NCBI GenBank assembly: GCA_029851415.1
Contig: CM056743.1
Span: 118,388,305 to 118,452,304 of the forward strand
Length of the DNA stretch: 64,000 nt
Source: Eretmocerus hayati
Lineage: Eukaryota; Arthropoda; Insecta; Hymenoptera; Aphelinidae
Direction of reading: 5' to 3'
Shown piece by piece: positions 1 through 9,780 of the stretch. The translations under genes were made by a program, and so were the position numbers. The notes under the pieces were generated by a model that saw nothing but the letters and a program-made list of their open reading frames with translations, was not told the origin of the DNA and did no database searches. The stretch's first letter is position 1. Every line of letters begins with the position of its first letter.

Positions 1-1775
1 ACATCGGGGCGAGACAAAGGCATCGAACGGGCGCGTCTGCATATCGACGCGGGATACAGAGTGAGCTATCGATACGAGGCGCTGATGCGAAAAAACGAAC
101 CATTGGCTGAAAAGCTTGAAGTTCGCTTTTGTGTATCATACACCAACACGGCAATCGCATAATAACCCAAGCGTATATATACATTCACGAGTTGGCCCCC
201 GACAAGCGCAAATACACGCGAATCGCTGCATGGATGACGAAGGTAGCCAGTGTATAACAGCGTGGTGTTAGAGAAGGCGATTGATGGCCCGAAAAGCCAC
301 TCGGCGCACAGATAATGCAATTAACCAATAAACACATTTTCGCCACGAGCTCTCGATCATCGAGCCTCTGTAAACGTGTGTATATATATATGTATGTGTA
401 TGATAACGCATACATATGAGAATGTGGTTGTGTGCCCGATGTATGCTCACCCACGAATCGGAGCGTGAAAAGCCACGCCCCAAAACGATCGACGGTTGCA
501 ATTTGTTTTTCGCTCTCGGATGCTCGCTTTGTTGCTCCACGGATGTTTTATATAGGCACTTACATATTCCGACGAATGTGCGCATCTTTATATAAAGGCT
601 GAACAGTTGTCCCGCATCCGCATCCCGAATAATGATGACGAGGGCGCGAGATTTGCATGATAAACTTCATCCCCATCAAGCGCACCTCTTGCTGGTGCTA
701 ATTCTTTTGCAAGAATATACGAGTGAACGAAATTTATGAGCTGCGTCGAGGATATTCGCTCCGAGTTGCGCGCTTTTGAAATTCAAAATGGGCGATTGTG
801 CGCGACCCGTGGCCACCGCATTCACTACAACTGGCGTACTGTGCAGCAGACGGCGAATCTTCGTAAAGGTCAATCAAACTCGAAAACCATCGCTCAAATG
901 TGGCAACAATGAGCGAGAAAGTTGTAGAACTTGTAAAAACGAAGAGTTTGAGTGGTCGTGAGCCTAAATCCGAGCAAATTTGAGCTAGTTGAGGCAATTT
1001 CGAGATTTGGCGTGCTTTTAGCATAGGCGTCGCAGCCGCCACTCAAGCCGCGGGCTCGCATCCATTCTTTCGAGCTCCGTGAATCTTTCAATATTGCTCT
1101 GATTGATATCCAGAACAGCTCAAAATTTCGTAATTAAATTTCCAACAACTTTGTCGCTTACTGTTAGCAGGTTCAAGCCACGGTTTTCTCCTAAATTGGC
1201 GAAAACCCCGTCTGCGCCTATGCTGTGCCTCGCTGTGCACGCTCAATATTGTCATTGGCATGGCGCAGCATGGCGTCACCCTAGCAGTACGCCAGTTGTA
1301 CTTCCAAAGTCAGCCACGTGGCGCTCCGCTGAATCTCGGAGCGAATACTGGGTATCTGTGGCTTGGGTATGGTGGAAACAAATTGAGATCATCTTACTTG
1401 TATGAGTTATATCAAATAATCTACGTTTGAGTGAACAAAAGGCGTTGAAATATATGAAACAATAAGCTCACCACAAGAGTTTGTGCGAACCTAGCGAGAA
1501 ATTATGTAATGAAATTGTGTTACTCGGACACTTGTCTGAAAGTCCTTGTCTACAGTTCCCTAACACCCGAAATCGTCTATAGAGTATAGGTATATATATT
1601 TATTTGTTGATGACTTGGTAGAAAACGGGTAACTTTCTCATATGGAATGAATGAGCAAATACTCTTTTTGCAACTGTGTGCGCGAAGTTGTGGAAAAATG
1701 AAACTTCTTTTCATTATTTACAGAGCGGAAAGTAATACGGGAATGACTTCCCGCATAGTTTTACATTCACGCACT
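1..1775. other. Gene-free stretch, no recognised gene
   Basis: No open reading frame here resembles a protein I know, and none is longer than about 105 codons. A short alternating (TA/TG) tract lies at about 379-415. A TATA-like box (TTTATATAAAGG) lies at about 588-599, but no convincing transcript follows it. I see no RNA gene. Confidence 0.4.
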
Positions 1776-2062
1776 GGTTCTTTTGGGGGAGAAATCAATC
1801 CCAAAACCCAGGAAGGCAAACTAACCCGCAAGTGCCCGGATGCTCGAACCGATATTCTTTTGGAGGAGGAATCGACCCCAAAACCCAGGAAGGCAAACCC
1901 GCAAGTGCCTGGATGCTTCAAATTGAAATTCTTTGGGGGGGGGGGGGTCAATCCTCAAACCCAGCATGGTAAATGAACCCGCAAGTGCCTGGATGCTCGG
2001 ACCAAAAATTCTTCTGCGAGAAGAATCATCCCCAGGACCGAGGAAAGCAACCACACGCGCCT
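1776..2062. repeat. Degenerate ~76-bp tandem repeat, about 3.7 units
   Basis: Units recur at about 1779, 1852, 1928 and 2005. Each carries a TTCTTTTGGGGGAG-like start, then a CCCCAAAACCCAGGAAGG-like block, then CCCGCAAGTGCCTGGATGCT. The third unit contains a run of about 13 G. The units differ by substitutions and small indels, so the array is old. The small ORFs read through it on both strands are by-products of the repetition. Confidence 0.75.
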
Positions 2063-2255
2063 GCTGAAAATAATTCCGTGGTTAAGCGCTGGAACCCGTG
2101 GGGCTTGACCCTATGGGGAAAACTTCAATCTTAAGAGGATGTCGGAGATCGACCTCTAAACTTCTGCTAGGATATAAAATTTTTTTATTTACAAACTCAC
2201 GCTCTCAATTTTCACTCAATCGATCTGAATTTTCCTTTGAGAGGTAGAAAATGTC

Positions 2256-2417
2256 CGTAAAAAGGGTGCTCTGGTGCGTTTCGCACGCAAATGTACCGCT
2301 CCGAGCCAAAAATCGATGTCAAAGGCAAATGCACAGAGAGGTTAGGTAGCTATTATCCTCAATTATTTAGGTTCCCAAGAGCCGAATCAGAACGAGTGGA
2401 CCAGAGCACCCTTTTTG
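2256..2417. repeat. Small inverted-repeat element, possible MITE
   Basis: AAAAAGGGTGCTCTGGT at about 2258-2274 is matched by its reverse complement ACCAGAGCACCCTTTTT at about 2400-2416. The loop of about 125 bp is unremarkable. I do not see a clear target-site duplication, so this may be a MITE or a chance or decayed palindrome. Confidence 0.4.
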
Positions 2418-3183
2418 CTGATTTTACGCATCAAATAAATCATTCCCGCAGGCATTTGATGCTCAAATGAGGGAATGGTTCTGTAAATAAGATTTCGGTA
2501 GCAAAAGCGAGTATTTTGAATTGCGAAGTCGACATACACATAACCTTGTGTCGCTTGGTATGTTGGCAGCATTGGTCATGCTTGAGCTGCGGCTGTCGGC
2601 TGCTCTACCACTGCTAAGCAGACGGCGCGCGTTTATGCTTCGTAGCCGGCGTAGCACGAGGAAATCGTGGTTTCCCGGTGGAAATGAGAGTGTCCGGGTC
2701 GGGTGAAGGTGTATCTGTTGTGAGTGTTTTGTACTGTGTTGTGTGTACACCCACGCGATGTGCAAATGTTGGCGTGCGATGGTTGTCTTGCGACGGATGC
2801 AGCTTCGCCGCAGCGCCGTGGCATCCCTCGAAAAACACGACTTTGTTATTCGAATAACAAAACTGCGGCCCAGGATATAAAAAACGTCGTGTCGGAGTTG
2901 TGTTAGGCCTTATAGAAGCTAGCCAGCCCATGGAAACATTCGTTGGTCTTGCCCTGATGGTATGAATGATGTTACAATACGGCGTATTTCTCCCATTCCA
3001 GTGTATGTATTTTCTTGTGTCACTTCATAGATATTGCACAAAATATTCAATATGAGACGGAATATTGTGCTTTATACATTCAAAATGATGTAAAAAATAT
3101 GATTTAATGTGTACAAGTTGAATGGAATAGAATACTTGTTTAGAAGTTACTTTGATTGAGTTTCTGAATATCGTTGTTTAAAA

Positions 3184-4823
3184 TGCCTAGGGATTTCGCG
3201 AAATGACGAAGCTCCCGGGCAAAACCCGAAATGACTGAAAAGCTCTTCGGCATTTCGCGAAATGCCGGAATGGTCCCGACAAAAGCTGAAATTGAAAGAA
3301 GTTATATATTTGAATGTGAGAGATTCAGCTCTATTACAACACCACAAGTTCTTGTCATGTTCATACACTATCCATCTTGATTCGAATTCGTAAGTGGATA
3401 ACTTTGCTTGGAAACTCAGCCTATAGTAGAATATAGTGCTACATTCATGGGTTTGCAATCAATGTATAACTGCTGATTCTGTGATTAAAAATATTATCAT
3501 GCACAATATTAATTTCATACGAGGTCATAGATCACATCGTCAATTCTATACATCGAACGTCTATCTAATTAAACGTACAATCAACGACTTCACTTTTTAT
3601 TGCAAGACGAACTTCCGTGACACTTTGAGTTGCATAGTAACTTATTCTTCCGGCACAAGCATCTATTCGAAGAGCATGCACTTCGGCGATTACAACGAAA
3701 AAAGCCTTGACCACCTGTATTCGAACTGTTTGTCGCACCAATCTCGAATTCATCAAACTTCTTCAGCCTTCTGTACTAGCGAGAAGTTTTCGTCACTGCA
3801 TCTTTTGCCTTGATAATATCCTGAAGAATAGTATCGTAATCTCTCTCGGTCATGATTTTATAGTGTTGATTCGCCGTTATTTCACCCAAGAACTTTTCTC
3901 GCCTCTTGTTTGGATCATCTTCACTCAATTCTGTACAAATTTCTAAATCAGTGCACAAGAACTATAACGGACATGAATCGATCAGTTGCAGACTCATTTG
4001 CAGCGTTTGCTATCTGTTCCGTAACGCGCGATAAACTGACCAATAAATGTAAACACGAGCTATGACAACGGTAATTCGACGTTGTATACCCATTAATGTA
4101 TCATTATATTCTACTATAGGCTGAGTTTCCAAGCAAAGTTATCGACCACTCACGAATTCGAATCAAGATGGATAGTGTATGAATATGACAAGAGCTCACG
4201 ATGTTGTAATAAAGCTGGATCACTCACATAAACAGAGGACGGGGATTTTTTCCTATAAAACGACCCAAAATTTTCATGGAAATTTCCACATAAAAAGTCT
4301 ATATGTGATGAATTCTATCAATCCGAAGTTCCGGTGGGCCATCGCCGTCCTGCGAGGGCAGACAGCATTATGTGTTTTTTTCCTTTTTTAGCCTCCAAGT
4401 CCGTATTCCGATGTTTTATCGATGCTCCAAATACGAGAAAAATAGTAAAAAGAATCTTTGAGTTGTCCCTGACCGTCAAAATTGCAATTTTCAAGGTCAA
4501 AATGATCATTTTTCGCTTTCCAGCCTTATGTCATGTTAGGACAGTGGAAGCCTTATGTGATGAGATGAAGTCTAATTGACTCCATATTTGGACTCAGAGA
4601 CCCCAAAAACCCCTGGGTAGCGATTTCTGGGCTCCCTAAAGCACTTGAGTAGTTGGACCACTATAGTGGCCATCCCCGTCCTCTCAAGGTTAAAATATAT
4701 CATTTCTTTCAATGTCGACTTTTGCCGGGACCCTTCCGGCATTTCGCGAAATGCCGAAGAACTTTTCAGTCATTTCGGGTTTTGCCCGAGAGCTTCGTCA
4801 TTTCGCAAAATCCCTAGGCATTT
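3184..4823. mobile_element. Foldback-type inverted-repeat element
   Basis: The left arm (about 3184-3435) is the reverse complement of two right-side blocks, 4105-4215 and about 4693-4823. The arms start with CCTAGGGATTTCGCGAAATG and contain palindromes such as GGCATTTCGCGAAATGCC. Between the arms lie about 670 bp without a coding region (3436-4104). The right arm is interrupted by another element (4231-4690). There is no transposase, so the element is non-autonomous. I could not recognise a target duplication at the outer ends. Confidence 0.65.
4231..4690. mobile_element. TA-flanked element nested in the foldback arm
   Basis: This 460-bp segment splits the right arm of the surrounding foldback element. 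It has near-terminal inverted repeats GAGGACGGGGAT (4235-4246) and ATCCCCGTCCTC (about 4672-4683). It is flanked by TA at 4229-4230 and 4691-4692. Removing it plus one TA restores the alignment of the two foldback arms. This suggests a mariner-like MITE, although the extreme ends are asymmetric. Confidence 0.55.
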
Positions 4824-4857
4824 CGCGAATTACCGGATTTCGGCTTTTGCCGGTAAC

Positions 4858-4900
<43 letters not shown>

Positions 4901-4916
4901 TTGATTGATTGATTGA
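4858..4916. repeat. Compound microsatellite (TA)n(GA)n(TTGA)n
   Basis: About eleven TA, nine to ten GA and four TTGA/GATT repeats follow each other without interruption. The last part also forms the tail of the minus-strand retrotransposon remnant to its right. Confidence 0.9.
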
Positions 4917-5157
4917 TGAAAGATTTACTTGAGCCTAGGTCTTGACAGACCGATAGGCTATAGGAATATACATATGGTAGTACAATAAACAACTTGAAAT
5001 TAAAAGTGAACATAAAACAAAATTTCTTTTTCAAAATTTGTGCTAAGTAACGTGAGATATAAAACACTAAACGCTAGACCATTAGAGTACTTATCACAGA
5101 GCATTCAACGCATTATCATTCATCAAGTGTTTGAGCCCAATCAAGTTTAAAAACAAC
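4900..5157 (-). mobile_element. Possible non-LTR retrotransposon 3' end fragment
   Basis: Read on the minus strand, the sequence ends in an AAATCTTTCAT-like stretch followed by (CAAT/ATCA)n. That is the usual look of the 3' tail of RTE/Jockey-type non-LTR elements that end in a short microsatellite. A second similar tail lies 250 bp to the right. No coding sequence remains, so the family is unknown and the call is an inference. Confidence 0.4.
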
Positions 5158-5163
5158 AGAGAG

Positions 5164-5460
5164 ATTGATTGATTGATTGATTCCTTTTTATTCGTCGGTA
5201 GACAAAAAATATCCAATTGCATATGGTTACATATGACGCGCGCCGGGAATACATATATTATAAAATCGTATATATTCGGTCAAGGATTTATCATACATAT
5301 ATCACAACTAGTGACTAGTCAGATTGCACAGAATGTGCGAGGAATCCACAAAAATGTAAAGATACTAGAATTTAAAGAGTTTTCAAAAATAAGGAGCCCA
5401 ATTACATATCACAGAGTACTTCAGTCTAGTGACAAAAGGTCACATATACTTAACATTTCG
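5164..5460 (-). mobile_element. Second possible non-LTR 3' end fragment
   Basis: On the minus strand this stretch ends in AATAAAAAGGAATC followed by (AATC)n at 5164-5182. It resembles the neighbouring fragment in layout, and both share the words CATATG and CACAGAG. It contains no recognisable protein. The boundary on the 5' side is not defined. Confidence 0.35.
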
Positions 5461-5568
5461 ATCTAGGAAGAATAAAAATGAAATAGCAAAGAAAAGGGCC
5501 CAGACGTATCAAAGATTGAAATATTGTTTCTTGTCCACGTCAATCCTCTGGGAGGGTTGCGATAAAAT

Positions 5569-5589
5569 GAGAGAGAGAGAGAGAGAGAG
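5569..5589. repeat. (GA)n tract at 5' junction of R1-like copy A
   Basis: About ten GA repeats end exactly where homology with the longer copy B begins (CCTACGAAG at 5590). This is the putative target sequence of the element. Confidence 0.9.
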
Positions 5590-7606
5590 CCTACGAAGAG
5601 AGCGGCGGGCTATCACCAATGCAGTTTGGGTTGCGGAAGGGACGAAGCACTGTGCACGCGATCGAGGAGGTCCAAGAACGGGTTCAAGCGTCGGTAGGGA
5701 ACCCATACCAAGGAAGAGGAGGATTCTGTGCCATTATTGCGTTAGACATAAAGAACGCGTTCAACTGCGCGAGCTGGGAGCGAGTCTATCAATCCCAAGC
5801 AGGTGAAGTGCCGCCCTATCTACTAGCCATCACGAGTGACTATCTGCGGAACAGGACACTCGTGTACGACACCGACGTGGGACAAGAGATCCGGAAACTG
5901 TCCGCCGGCATTGGACAGGAATCGGTTTCCGGGCCGTTCAACTGGAACATCCAGTACGACAGCTTACTGTCTATAGAATTGCCAGAAGGAGTGATAATTG
6001 TGGCTTTCGCGGACGACACGGGACTCATAGTCTGGGCCGACAACGAGGAACTCTTGGGTAGACGCGCAAACGAGGCGCTGGCCCGAGTCTACGAGTGGAT
6101 GATCAGCAGGCTCCTAGAGCTTGCTGTCGAGAAGTGCGAAGCAATCGTGGTCACAAGACGCAGGAAGTTTGACTTGCCCCACTTTTACATCAACGGGCAA
6201 GAGATCCCACGCAAGACAGAGCTGAAATACCTCGGCGTATGGCTTGACGACAAGTGGTCGTTCAGGAAGCACATCTATGAGGCCGCCCAGAAAGCGAGCA
6301 GGGTTGGTGCGGCGCTTCAGTGGCTGATGCCGAATATCGGAGGATTCAAGGGAAAGGGGCGCGCACTTCTCAACACCGTCAGCACCTCTATCATGCTCTA
6401 CGGTGCGCCCGTGTGGAGAAAGAGAGTAGAGAAGACCATCATCGAGAAGAGGATGGGGCCTGTCTACCGGAGAGCGGCCCTGAGAAGTATCCGTGCCTAC
6501 CGCACCGTGTCAGGAGATGCGGCTTACGTATTGGCGAGTACATCGCCCATCCACTTGCTCGTCGCGGAGCGAGTGCGGATCTGGGACCGCCAGAAAGTGA
6601 TCGGAGGCGAAAGAGTACTCACTCCAACGATGAAGGAGATCATCCGCGACAACGAGAAGGAAACCACCCTTGAGCATTGGCAAACTGAGTGGGATTTGCC
6701 ATTTGCAAGTGGCAGATGGATGCACCGGCTGATCCGTGACGTAGCCAAATGGACGGAACGCACCCACGGAGAGATAGATTACTGGACGACGCAAGCACTG
6801 AGTGACCACGGTTGCTTCGGTGCCTACCTGACCCGGGTCAAGAAGAGGACATCCCCAGCATGTCAGTCATGCGGGGACAACTGGGATGACGCTGAACACG
6901 CCCTGTTCACGTGCAACGACACACAAAGAGAGCGCGCCGAGTTGGATGGATGGCTGGGTGCTCAACTGACACCTGAGAACCTCGTCCCGTACTTACTTCG
7001 CAACCAGGAGACATGGGATAGAGTCACCGGAGACATCAAGCTGGTGATGACCCGTAAGGAGGAGAAAGAGAGGGAGGCGAGGCGCCTCGATGCCGGGGAA
7101 TTACAGTAAACCTGCCGATTCAAACAGAAGAGGTCCAAATGGTTCTAGGAGGAGTATGGTGGACTGAAGAGAGATGGAAGAAGAGAGAAGAGAGAAGATC
7201 GAAAGATCGAAGATCGAAGATCGAAGATCGAAGAAAGAAGAGAGATCGAAGAAAGAAGAACGAAGAATGAAGAGATGGGAGAAGATCGAAGAAGGGGAAA
7301 CACCTGCGAGTCGTGAGAAGAGAGACGCTCGATCCTGAGCGCGAGACGCCGCCGGGCCTGAAGTAATGCTCACGCGGTGCTGGGGCCGGATTGGTAAGTT
7401 GGTGGATCTCTCCCTAGTCCAATGACCGGCGCCAACGGAGAAGGAAGAGAGGGTTTACCCGGTTCGGATGGCCGTATCGATGCGGATTCCAGCCCGGGAC
7501 TGCTGGGGAGGTGCTGGCCAGCCGTGTTTGGCTGACCGGTGCCTCTCCTTCGTACGTCGCAGCGTATTCGCCCTACAACCACCTTGAAAAAAAAAAAAAA
7601 AAAAAA
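5590..7606 (+). mobile_element. R1-clade-like non-LTR retrotransposon, copy A, 5'-truncated
   Basis: Copy A begins inside the reverse transcriptase domain, at the position matching 11287 of copy B, so about 3.66 kb is missing from its 5' end. It keeps an unbroken RT/C-terminal reading frame, a purine-rich 3' untranslated region rich in GAAGA-type repeats, and the family 3' terminus ACAACCACCTT followed by about 20 A. It sits between two (GA)n tracts. Its 3' UTR differs clearly from that of copies B and D, so it belongs to a separate subfamily. Confidence 0.85.
5619..7109 (+). CDS. Reverse transcriptase, C-terminal part (R1-like ORF2)
   Basis: This 496-codon frame covers the second half of an R1-type ORF2 protein, an enzyme that copies element RNA into DNA at a nicked target. 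The reading frame is open from 5590, so the ATG at 5619 is only the first methionine after the truncation, not a native start. It carries the RT block around QFGLRKGRS, the catalytic FADD box (about residues 130-133), the thumb region with YLGVWLDD, and a C-terminal CX2C...HX4C zinc-binding motif at about residues 415-431 (CQSCGDNWDD then EHALFTC). The family usually has an endonuclease at the N-terminus; it is absent here because of truncation. The frame has no stop or frameshift, unlike copies B and D. With no endonuclease and no promoter it cannot be autonomous. Confidence 0.88.
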   Translation: MQFGLRKGRSTVHAIEEVQERVQASVGNPYQGRGGFCAIIALDIKNAFNCASWERVYQSQAGEVPPYLLAITSDYLRNRTLVYDTDVGQEIRKLSAGIGQESVSGPFNWNIQYDSLLSIELPEGVIIVAFADDTGLIVWADNEELLGRRANEALARVYEWMISRLLELAVEKCEAIVVTRRRKFDLPHFYINGQEIPRKTELKYLGVWLDDKWSFRKHIYEAAQKASRVGAALQWLMPNIGGFKGKGRALLNTVSTSIMLYGAPVWRKRVEKTIIEKRMGPVYRRAALRSIRAYRTVSGDAAYVLASTSPIHLLVAERVRIWDRQKVIGGERVLTPTMKEIIRDNEKETTLEHWQTEWDLPFASGRWMHRLIRDVAKWTERTHGEIDYWTTQALSDHGCFGAYLTRVKKRTSPACQSCGDNWDDAEHALFTCNDTQRERAELDGWLGAQLTPENLVPYLLRNQETWDRVTGDIKLVMTRKEEKEREARRLDAGELQ

Positions 7607-7627
7607 GAGAGAGAGAGAGAAAGAGAA
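7607..7627. repeat. (GA)n tract between R1-like copies A and B
   Basis: GA repeats directly follow the poly(A) of copy A. They decay into AAGAGAAAG before the GC-rich leader of copy B. They mark both the 3' junction of A and the 5' junction of B. Confidence 0.85.
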
Positions 7628-7945
7628 AGCCCGTAGGGGGCCTCGAGTATGACCTTCGGGCTGCACTCGGAGCTTGAGGGAGCGATGCCCCTCCGGACCC
7701 GAGTCCTACACTTACACCTACACACACTACACCCTACACGCACCATACTTACGCCCGCTCAAGCAGTCCACAGACATATCAACATTATACAGAACGCGCA
7801 TCACACTAGACACCACAGTCGTGCTGGTCTGGTCCGGGGTCGGCCAGCATGCGATTCCAGGCCCTGGAAAAAGAAGAAAGAAGAAGAAATCTAGCATTCA
7901 CGGCAAGATTTCCCCAAGTAAAGCGGGGCCCCATTCGGATCTTGG

Positions 7946-9780
7946 GTGGGGGGGGGGGGGCAACGATGCAGGGCGCGCTACCAGTGGCACACTTTGGCTG
8001 GTGGACTGAAGCGTGAAGCTACAAGCGATGGGAATACGCCACAGGCGGAAGGAGTTGGAGGAAAGGACCAACGCAAGAGGAATGTAGACCCCGGCCCAAA
8101 CAGTGAGAGAAGGAAGGGTTTGGGCGAGGACGCGGAAAAACGAGTGCTAAAGCAATCGAAGCTCACCTTTCCGGTCCAACTAGGGAAGAATGCGAAGGTG
8201 GCAGCAGAAGCACAAGAGGCGGCAGAGAAGCTGCTGAAGAACAAACCCGCGCTCAGGATCCAGATTACGCAACCTAGCAACGGGGTTGATGACGCTGTCA
8301 ACTTGAGCTCAGACTCGAGCGAGTCCGACTCCACTATAGGGCCCCAGGGAAACGGAACAATCCTGACTCCCGGAATCGGTACGCTCGATAAGAGAGTACA
8401 CGATGAAGCGTCTGATGGGATGGAGATTGACCCTATCCTTTCATCCGGAGATGCGGCACGACAAAAGAGTGGAAACGAGGCAGGCGTTCTCATGGGAAAA
8501 TGGGAAGACCTGGAAATGTGCCGGAAAGCGATGGAGGGAAAGACATATCTCCTCCTCGAGTACTTCAACATGGTTACAGGGATAGCCGAGTCTGTTTCCA
8601 GCAACCCAGAAGGGACCAAGGGTGTTATTGAAGAACTCAAGAAGATAGGGCACGCGCTCGAAGGCCTACTCGCGACAGACAAGGTGAAGCGGGCTGCTTT
8701 CGAAACAACGCTCCTCGAAACGGAAAAGACCCTGAAAGCGAGGGGGAATGTGCAGCCTCCGGACACAAAAAAACCGGCCGCGTCGGGTGATGGCTTCCAG
8801 GGGAGTGGGCAGGGAAACCGGAATCGCGACCGGGGCAACAACGCGGTTCGAAGGGTACGCGATACGGACCTCCACCGGGAGGTCTCGAAACACCGCGCTC
8901 GACATCGACGCCCAATCGGCCCGAGCAGAATGGGCCTTGGAAGGGAGTGGTGTCGAAGAAAGAAGCAAAGAAGGCGAAGAAAAGCGGTAGATCGAATGAT
9001 TCCGCCGGAAAGAAGGCGAAATTGAAGCCGAGAAGAGCCAAGCCTGAGGCCATCCTCGTCTCGGCCAATCAGGGAGGGCTCACCTACGCAGACATGCTGC
9101 GGAGAATCAAGACGAATGCCGCAGACGAGGAAGTAGGCATCAAAGTCACGGGCTTCCGCAAAACAAAGGAGGGTCGAGTTCTCATCGAATTGAGGAAGGG
9201 TACCGACGCCACAGCTGTGAAGACAGCATTGGCACCCGTTGTCGGCGAAGAAGGAGCTGTCCATTGCTTCCTGAACACATCTACTCTTGAGGTGCTCGGA
9301 GTCGACTACGACGTTGACAAGGGCCAAGTATTCAAGGACCTCGCTAAGGCCCTACCAGAGAGTGAGAGAGGAAATATCGCAGTGATGTCTCTCCGAATCG
9401 GTTATCGGGGTACCCAAACGGCGGTCGTCTCGGTCCCAACAAGACTGGCCCACCACCTCGTGGACAGGAAGGAGCCCAAGGTTGGATGGGGCAGAGTCAG
9501 GATCCGCGAAAAAGGTGGCATTCCACGGTGTTACAACTGTCTTGAGTACGGCCACAAGGCCTCGGGCTGCAAGAAGGAGAAGACGGAGGACCGGAGACCA
9601 AAACTCTGCTTCCAGTGCGGTGAACCAGGACACCTCGCCGCAACCTGCAAAGGGAAGCCGAAGTGCTTGAGCTGTGAAGCGATCGGGTCCAAATCTGATC
9701 ACACATCTGGGGCGAGCAACTGCACTGCCTACCAGAAGGCGGAGAGTACGTATAAACGGAGGCGAGGTCGAAATGGCTAA
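7946..9780 (+). pseudogene. R1-like ORF1 (gag-like RNA-binding protein), frameshifted
   Basis: ORF1 proteins of this clade bind element RNA and help target the particle to chromosomes. The N-terminal 270 or so codons are charged and low in complexity, with an SSDSSESDS acidic patch. The C-terminal half, in another frame from about 8890 on, has the conserved ADMLRRIK region and then three zinc knuckles: CYNCLEYGHKASGC and CFQCGEPGHLAATC (both CX2CX4HX4C), and a third starting CLSC. A frameshift between about 8750 and 8950 separates the halves. The start is uncertain, because a run of 12 G at about 7949-7960 sits at the presumed start and could itself be a slippage site. The stop codon at 9778 overlaps the ORF2 start. 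Confidence 0.8.

Noticed and set aside
379..415. Promoter in a TATATATA tract
   Set aside because: Simple alternating TA/TG microsatellite without initiator or transcript evidence.
1718..2054. Overlapping short frames on both strands as small genes
   Set aside because: They are translations of the ~76-bp tandem repeat.
4858..4916. (GA)n here as another R1-like insertion site
   Set aside because: No family 3' end (ACCACCTT plus A-run) is attached; the GA is part of a compound microsatellite next to a different tail.
7978..9327. 449-codon minus-strand frame
   Set aside because: It lies opposite R1-like ORF1; GC-rich coding DNA often leaves the antisense frame open, and the protein has no recognisable motif.
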